A stretch of DNA of 64,000 nucleotides from an uncultured Mobilibacterium sp. (GTDB lineage: Bacteria; Bacillota; Clostridia; Peptostreptococcales; Anaerovoracaceae). The position numbers and the translations under genes were made by a program. The notes under the pieces were generated by a model. The model did not search any database, was not told where the DNA came from, and worked only from the letters and a program-made list of their open reading frames with translations. Below are positions 60,520-64,000 of the stretch, in pieces; position 1 is the stretch's first letter; every line of letters starts with the position of its first letter. The stretch covers positions 62,001 through 126,000 of the forward strand of contig CAMYCF010000002.1 in the NCBI GenBank assembly GCA_947254375.1. Direction: 5' to 3'.

Positions 60520-61504
60520 TATAGGCGGTGTCAGACTCGAAGATCCGTTCATCCTCGCACCGCTCGCCGGCGTGACAGACGCGGCGATGAGGGAGATATG
60601 CGAACGGTTCGGAGCTGCGATGACGACAACGGAAATGGTCAGCGCGAAGGGGCTCTGCTACGGAGACAGAAAAACTTCGGAACTCCTGTACATCGACGAA
60701 AGGACGACATCGCCGGTAGCCGTGCAGATCTTCGGGAGCGAACCGGACATCATGGGAGAAGCGGTGCGTATCCTCGACGGCAGGGCGACGGGCATGAGAA
60801 AGACGCCTCTCGGAGCGTGCCGTCATTCAATAATAGACGTAAATATGGGCTGCCCCGTACCTAAAGTCGTCAAAAACGGCGACGGCGCAGCTCTTTTGAA
60901 ATCACCTGACAAGGTGTACGACGTCCTGTCAGCAGTGAAAGCGGCGACGGACAAGCCGGTGACCGTAAAGATAAGGGAAGGCTTCGACGACGACTGCATA
61001 AACGCGGTAGAGGTGGCGAAGGCGGCGGAAGCGGCCGGTGTCTCCGCGATATGCGTACACGGAAGGACGAGGGAGCAATTTTACTCCGGGAAAGCCGATT
61101 GGGACATAATAGCCGAAGTCAAGAAGAATGTAGGCATAAAAGTCATCGGGAACGGCGATGTTTTTAAGGCCGAAGACGGCATAGCGATGATGAAGGAAAC
61201 GGGCTGCGACGCAGTAATGGTCGCAAGAGGAGCCCTCGGCAACCCTTTTATCTTCAGGGACCTGAGGGCCCTTTACAGATACGGAGAGAGACCGGAGCCG
61301 CCCACGCCCGAAGAAAGGTCGCGCGTCATGCTCGAACACTTCGACCGCCTGATCGAACTCAAAGGCGAATACAGAGCGGTGAGGGAGATGAGGAAGCACG
61401 CCGGCTGGTACACGAAGGGCATGCCGGGCGCGGCCGCCCTGAGGGGAAGAATAAACGCTATTGACAGCATAGAAGAAATGAAAGAGGTTTTGACTTTTGC
61501 GTAA
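60503..61504 (+). CDS. dusB: tRNA-dihydrouridine synthase (DusB-like)
   Basis: 333 aa FMN-binding TIM barrel. Typical motifs: PLAGVTDAAMREIC near 17, VQIFGSEP near 74, VNMGCPVPKVVKNGDGAALL (general-acid Cys) near 114, and VHGRTREQFYSGKADW near 178. It reduces specific uridines in tRNA. A coaX-dusB pairing is usual in Bacillota. Confidence 0.93.
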   Translation: MYDAIDIGGVRLEDPFILAPLAGVTDAAMREICERFGAAMTTTEMVSAKGLCYGDRKTSELLYIDERTTSPVAVQIFGSEPDIMGEAVRILDGRATGMRKTPLGACRHSIIDVNMGCPVPKVVKNGDGAALLKSPDKVYDVLSAVKAATDKPVTVKIREGFDDDCINAVEVAKAAEAAGVSAICVHGRTREQFYSGKADWDIIAEVKKNVGIKVIGNGDVFKAEDGIAMMKETGCDAVMVARGALGNPFIFRDLRALYRYGERPEPPTPEERSRVMLEHFDRLIELKGEYRAVREMRKHAGWYTKGMPGAAALRGRINAIDSIEEMKEVLTFA

Positions 61505-62798
61505 TATCATCGACGGAAAGAAAAAAGAAACACGCAGCGGGAGGACAGAGCGCAGGAAGGGCGCACGCGTTTTTACGGCGCTGATGCTCATGACGGCGCT
61601 CGTTTTTACGCTGACCGGGTGCACGACTTTCGACAATTTTAAAAGGGCTTTTATCGATAAAAACTCTGCCGACGATGCCGACGCCGTATACATAGGGGTC
61701 TACGAGCCGGAATCGGGAGAATTCGAGCAGGAAGGCAAGAACGAGATAAAAGGCATAGAGCTCGCGAACAGCATGTACGGCAGCTTCAGGGGCGCCGAGA
61801 TAAAGCTGATAAAAGTCGACAACCAGTCGGACATCCACGCTTCGAAGACGGCGATAGAGGATCTCATCAAGCTGAAGCCGGTCGCGATAATCGGAAGTGC
61901 GGGAGAGATGAGCTCGATGGCGGCGACGAAGTACGTCCAAAAGGCGAAGATCCCGATGATAACTCCGTCGGCCTCAAATCCGCTGATAACGGAAGGCCAC
62001 GATTACTGCTTCCGCGCGTGCATAACCGACTCCCAGAGGGGAGAGGGCATCGTCGAATACATGGTCGACAAGCTCGGAGCGAGCAGCATCGGCGTAGTGA
62101 CGCTGAAGAACAACAGCCTTACGTCAGCCCTCATGAGCGGTTTTACGAGCAAGGTCAATTCGTACGCCGGCAGCGCATCGATCGTCATGAAAAAAGAGTA
62201 CGGCGTGGACGACTACGAATTCAAGGGCCTCATAAAAGCTCTGAAGAAGAACAAGCCGCAGGCGGTCTTCATGCCGCTCGGAGCGGAGAAGGCGGACGTG
62301 ATTTTTACGAAGGTGGAAAAAGCGGGCCTCACGGACATCGTTTTTATCGGCGATAAAAGCTGGAACAAAGACGATTTTATAAAAATCATGAAGAAGCACC
62401 CGAAGATAAAGATCGCTTTCCCGGCGGACAGCGTCATCAATAAAAACAGGTCCACGAAGGAGGCCGTGACTTCGGAGACGCAGAAATTCATGATTGAGTA
62501 CGAGCGGAAATACGGCGACAACGACATGCCGACGTCGAACGCGTTGCTCGGATACGACGCCTACATACTCGTCCTCAATGCGATGAACAACGCGAAGAGC
62601 CTCGACCCGAAGGACGTGAGGGATGCTCTCGCAGGGATATCGGATCTCAGATGCGTATCGGGCGTGGTCACGTTCGACGAAAACGGTAACCCGATAAGGC
62701 CGGTCACGATCTGTTCGATAGAGAAGGGCGAGATCGTTTCGATATATACGACGAAGACGGGATCGGAATCGAAGAAGTTAGATAAGATAGAAAAATAA
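61497..62798 (+). CDS. Leu/Ile/Val-type periplasmic-binding-fold lipoprotein
   Basis: 433 aa. A basic N-terminus, membrane-type signal (ALMLMTALVFTL) and lipobox LTGC (Cys near residue 42), then a type I periplasmic-binding fold with IGVYEPESGEFEQEGK, VAIIGSAGEMSSMAA and SNALLGYDAYILVLNAM. It probably binds an amino acid or peptide outside the membrane. No permease or ATPase genes of a branched-chain system follow, so it is an orphan or a receptor. It starts with TTG at 61497, overlapping dusB by 8 bases; the ribosome site is weak (AGAGG). Confidence 0.78.
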   Translation: MRNIIDGKKKETRSGRTERRKGARVFTALMLMTALVFTLTGCTTFDNFKRAFIDKNSADDADAVYIGVYEPESGEFEQEGKNEIKGIELANSMYGSFRGAEIKLIKVDNQSDIHASKTAIEDLIKLKPVAIIGSAGEMSSMAATKYVQKAKIPMITPSASNPLITEGHDYCFRACITDSQRGEGIVEYMVDKLGASSIGVVTLKNNSLTSALMSGFTSKVNSYAGSASIVMKKEYGVDDYEFKGLIKALKKNKPQAVFMPLGAEKADVIFTKVEKAGLTDIVFIGDKSWNKDDFIKIMKKHPKIKIAFPADSVINKNRSTKEAVTSETQKFMIEYERKYGDNDMPTSNALLGYDAYILVLNAMNNAKSLDPKDVRDALAGISDLRCVSGVVTFDENGNPIRPVTICSIEKGEIVSIYTTKTGSESKKLDKIEK

Positions 62799-62823
62799 AA
62801 ATATCAAAAGGTGGGTGAGCACG

Positions 62824-64000
62824 ATGGATTACATGGAAATGCTGGATAAAAACTACGACGCGATGGTCGATGCGCTTGCGGGCAGCATAAGGATGAAGAG
62901 CGTCCTTGCTCCGGAAGAGAAGGGACCGAACGGTGAGGTATATCATTTCGGAAAGGACATACATGAAGCGTACATGTACGTGATGAAGCTCGGCGAGGAA
63001 ATGGGCTTCGACACCGCGAACTTCGACAACTACGGCGGCCACATCGAGTGGAAAGCCGAGGATCCGAACGCCGAGGTTTTTGCGATAGTCGGTCACGTCG
63101 ACGTCGTCCCTGAAGGCGAAGGCTGGGAAGACGCTCCTTACGATCCTGTCATCAAGGACGGCTGGATGAACGGTCGCGGTACGACAGACGACAAGGGCCC
63201 CGTCATCTCCTGCCTTTATGCGATGAAAGTGCTCAAAGACGCGGGCGCAAAGCCTAAGAAAACGATAAGGCTCATCATCGGGCTCGACGAAGAGACGGAA
63301 AAGAGGGGAATGGTCTACTACCTCGAAAAGGCCGGCATGCCCGATCTCGGCATCACGCCGGACGGAGAGTTCCCTCTCATAAACGGAGAGATGGGCATAC
63401 TCGTATTCCAACTCGCCTCGAAGCTCGAGAAAAAGCACGGAGCCGAAGGCCATGTTTTGAGAAAAATGGAGTCGGGCATAGCGTACAACGTCGTACCGAA
63501 TTCGGCGAAAGCCGTCATAGCGCCGTCATCGGAAGATGAAGGACAGGCTATCATCGAAAAGGCCAAAAAATACGCGGAAGAAAGCGGACACGAGCTGTCG
63601 GCAAAGAAGGCCGGTAAAAGCATCGCAGTCGAGACGAAGGGCGTCCAGGCGCACGGAGCCAGGCCGGAACTCGGACTCAACGCGATAAGCGTGATGATGG
63701 GCTTCCTCGGCACGATCGAATTCTCGTCCGACTCGGTGAACGATTTTATCAGCTACTACAACGAACACATAGGTTTTGACCTCAGCGGCGAAAGGATCGG
63801 CTGTGCCTTCGAGGATGAGCCTTCGGGCAAGCTCATTTTCAACGTCGGACTCGCTTCGATAGACGAGGAGATCGCGTCGGTCACGATAAACATAAGATTC
63901 CCTGTAACGAACACGGGAGACGAGGTATATGCGGGCATCGAGAAGACGCTCGAAGGCACGAAGATCGGCATCGTCAAAGAAGCGATAGAGAACCCGATCT
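62824..64000 (+). CDS. pepV: PepV-like dipeptidase (M20), cut by the right window edge
   Basis: 392 codons are present and no stop occurs before 64000. The zinc ligands of the M20 fold are seen: the His in VGHVDVVPEG, the Asp in GRGTTDDKG and the Glu pair in GLDEETEKRG, with a lid domain between. PepV-type enzymes (about 465-480 aa) split dipeptides in the cytoplasm. GGTGGG precedes the ATG at 62824, 26 bases after the lipoprotein stop, so both may be co-transcribed (dipeptide or amino-acid use). Confidence 0.9.
   Translation, partial: MDYMEMLDKNYDAMVDALAGSIRMKSVLAPEEKGPNGEVYHFGKDIHEAYMYVMKLGEEMGFDTANFDNYGGHIEWKAEDPNAEVFAIVGHVDVVPEGEGWEDAPYDPVIKDGWMNGRGTTDDKGPVISCLYAMKVLKDAGAKPKKTIRLIIGLDEETEKRGMVYYLEKAGMPDLGITPDGEFPLINGEMGILVFQLASKLEKKHGAEGHVLRKMESGIAYNVVPNSAKAVIAPSSEDEGQAIIEKAKKYAEESGHELSAKKAGKSIAVETKGVQAHGARPELGLNAISVMMGFLGTIEFSSDSVNDFISYYNEHIGFDLSGERIGCAFEDEPSGKLIFNVGLASIDEEIASVTINIRFPVTNTGDEVYAGIEKTLEGTKIGIVKEAIENPI

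Overview
The window is a dense, roughly 50-55% G+C stretch of an anaerobic Bacillota chromosome, most likely class Clostridia (an Anaerovoracaceae/Eubacteriales-type organism; this assignment is inferred from gene content and style, not from a marker phylogeny). Supporting signs are the strong AGGAGG-type ribosome sites, a ferredoxin-dependent 2-oxoacid oxidoreductase operon, Bce- and Van-type two-component modules, PepV and the RarD and YhhQ transporters. Both ends are cut: exodeoxyribonuclease III on the left and a PepV-like dipeptidase on the right.

Left part (1-16.4 kb): xth, a GH25 lysozyme, a D-cysteine desulfhydrase-like PLP enzyme, a class I aminotransferase, a DUF4143-type ATPase behind tandem repeats, yhdT-panF pantothenate uptake, rpsT, an MMPL exporter with a secreted heptad-repeat partner, lepA-hemW and a membrane-anchored XRE regulator.

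Centre (16.4-29.1 kb): the most unusual region. Two divergent nitrogenase-like cassettes (each NifH-like, NifD/E-like, NifK/N-like) face away from a short spacer. The leftward cassette ends in a TM1266-type iron-only-hydrogenase-system regulator. The rightward cassette is translationally coupled to hypF-hypC-hypD-hypE, the set that makes the Fe(CN)2CO unit of [NiFe] hydrogenases. No hypA, hypB, hydrogenase structural gene, nifB or other nif gene is visible in the window. The two cassettes differ in their cluster-binding cysteines. Both operons appear to start with a related RNA leader that can switch between an antiterminator and a Rho-independent terminator. I read this as one metalloenzyme system combining nitrogenase-like reductases with Hyp chemistry, of unknown product. 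The spacer also carries a tiny protein with a degenerate sortase-type tail.

Right-centre (29.1-49.9 kb): tRNA-Glu(CTC), a small membrane protein, RarD- and YhhQ-type transporters, a second repeat-preceded DUF4143-type ATPase, a tandem-domain class II aldolase relative, a glycosyltransferase, an IclR regulator, a P-loop protein and a four-gene 2-oxoacid:ferredoxin oxidoreductase operon. Then comes an A+T-richer VanRS-like pair whose regulator is broken by a one-base deletion, an orphan lipoprotein, a hydrolase, a methyltransferase plus an eroded methyltransferase remnant, and a complete divergent BceAB/BceRS module with a recognisable operator.

Right end (49.9-64 kb): housekeeping genes pyk, metG, tatD, tilS, ftsH, a PucR-like regulator, coaX, dusB, an orphan Leu/Ile/Val-type binding lipoprotein and pepV.
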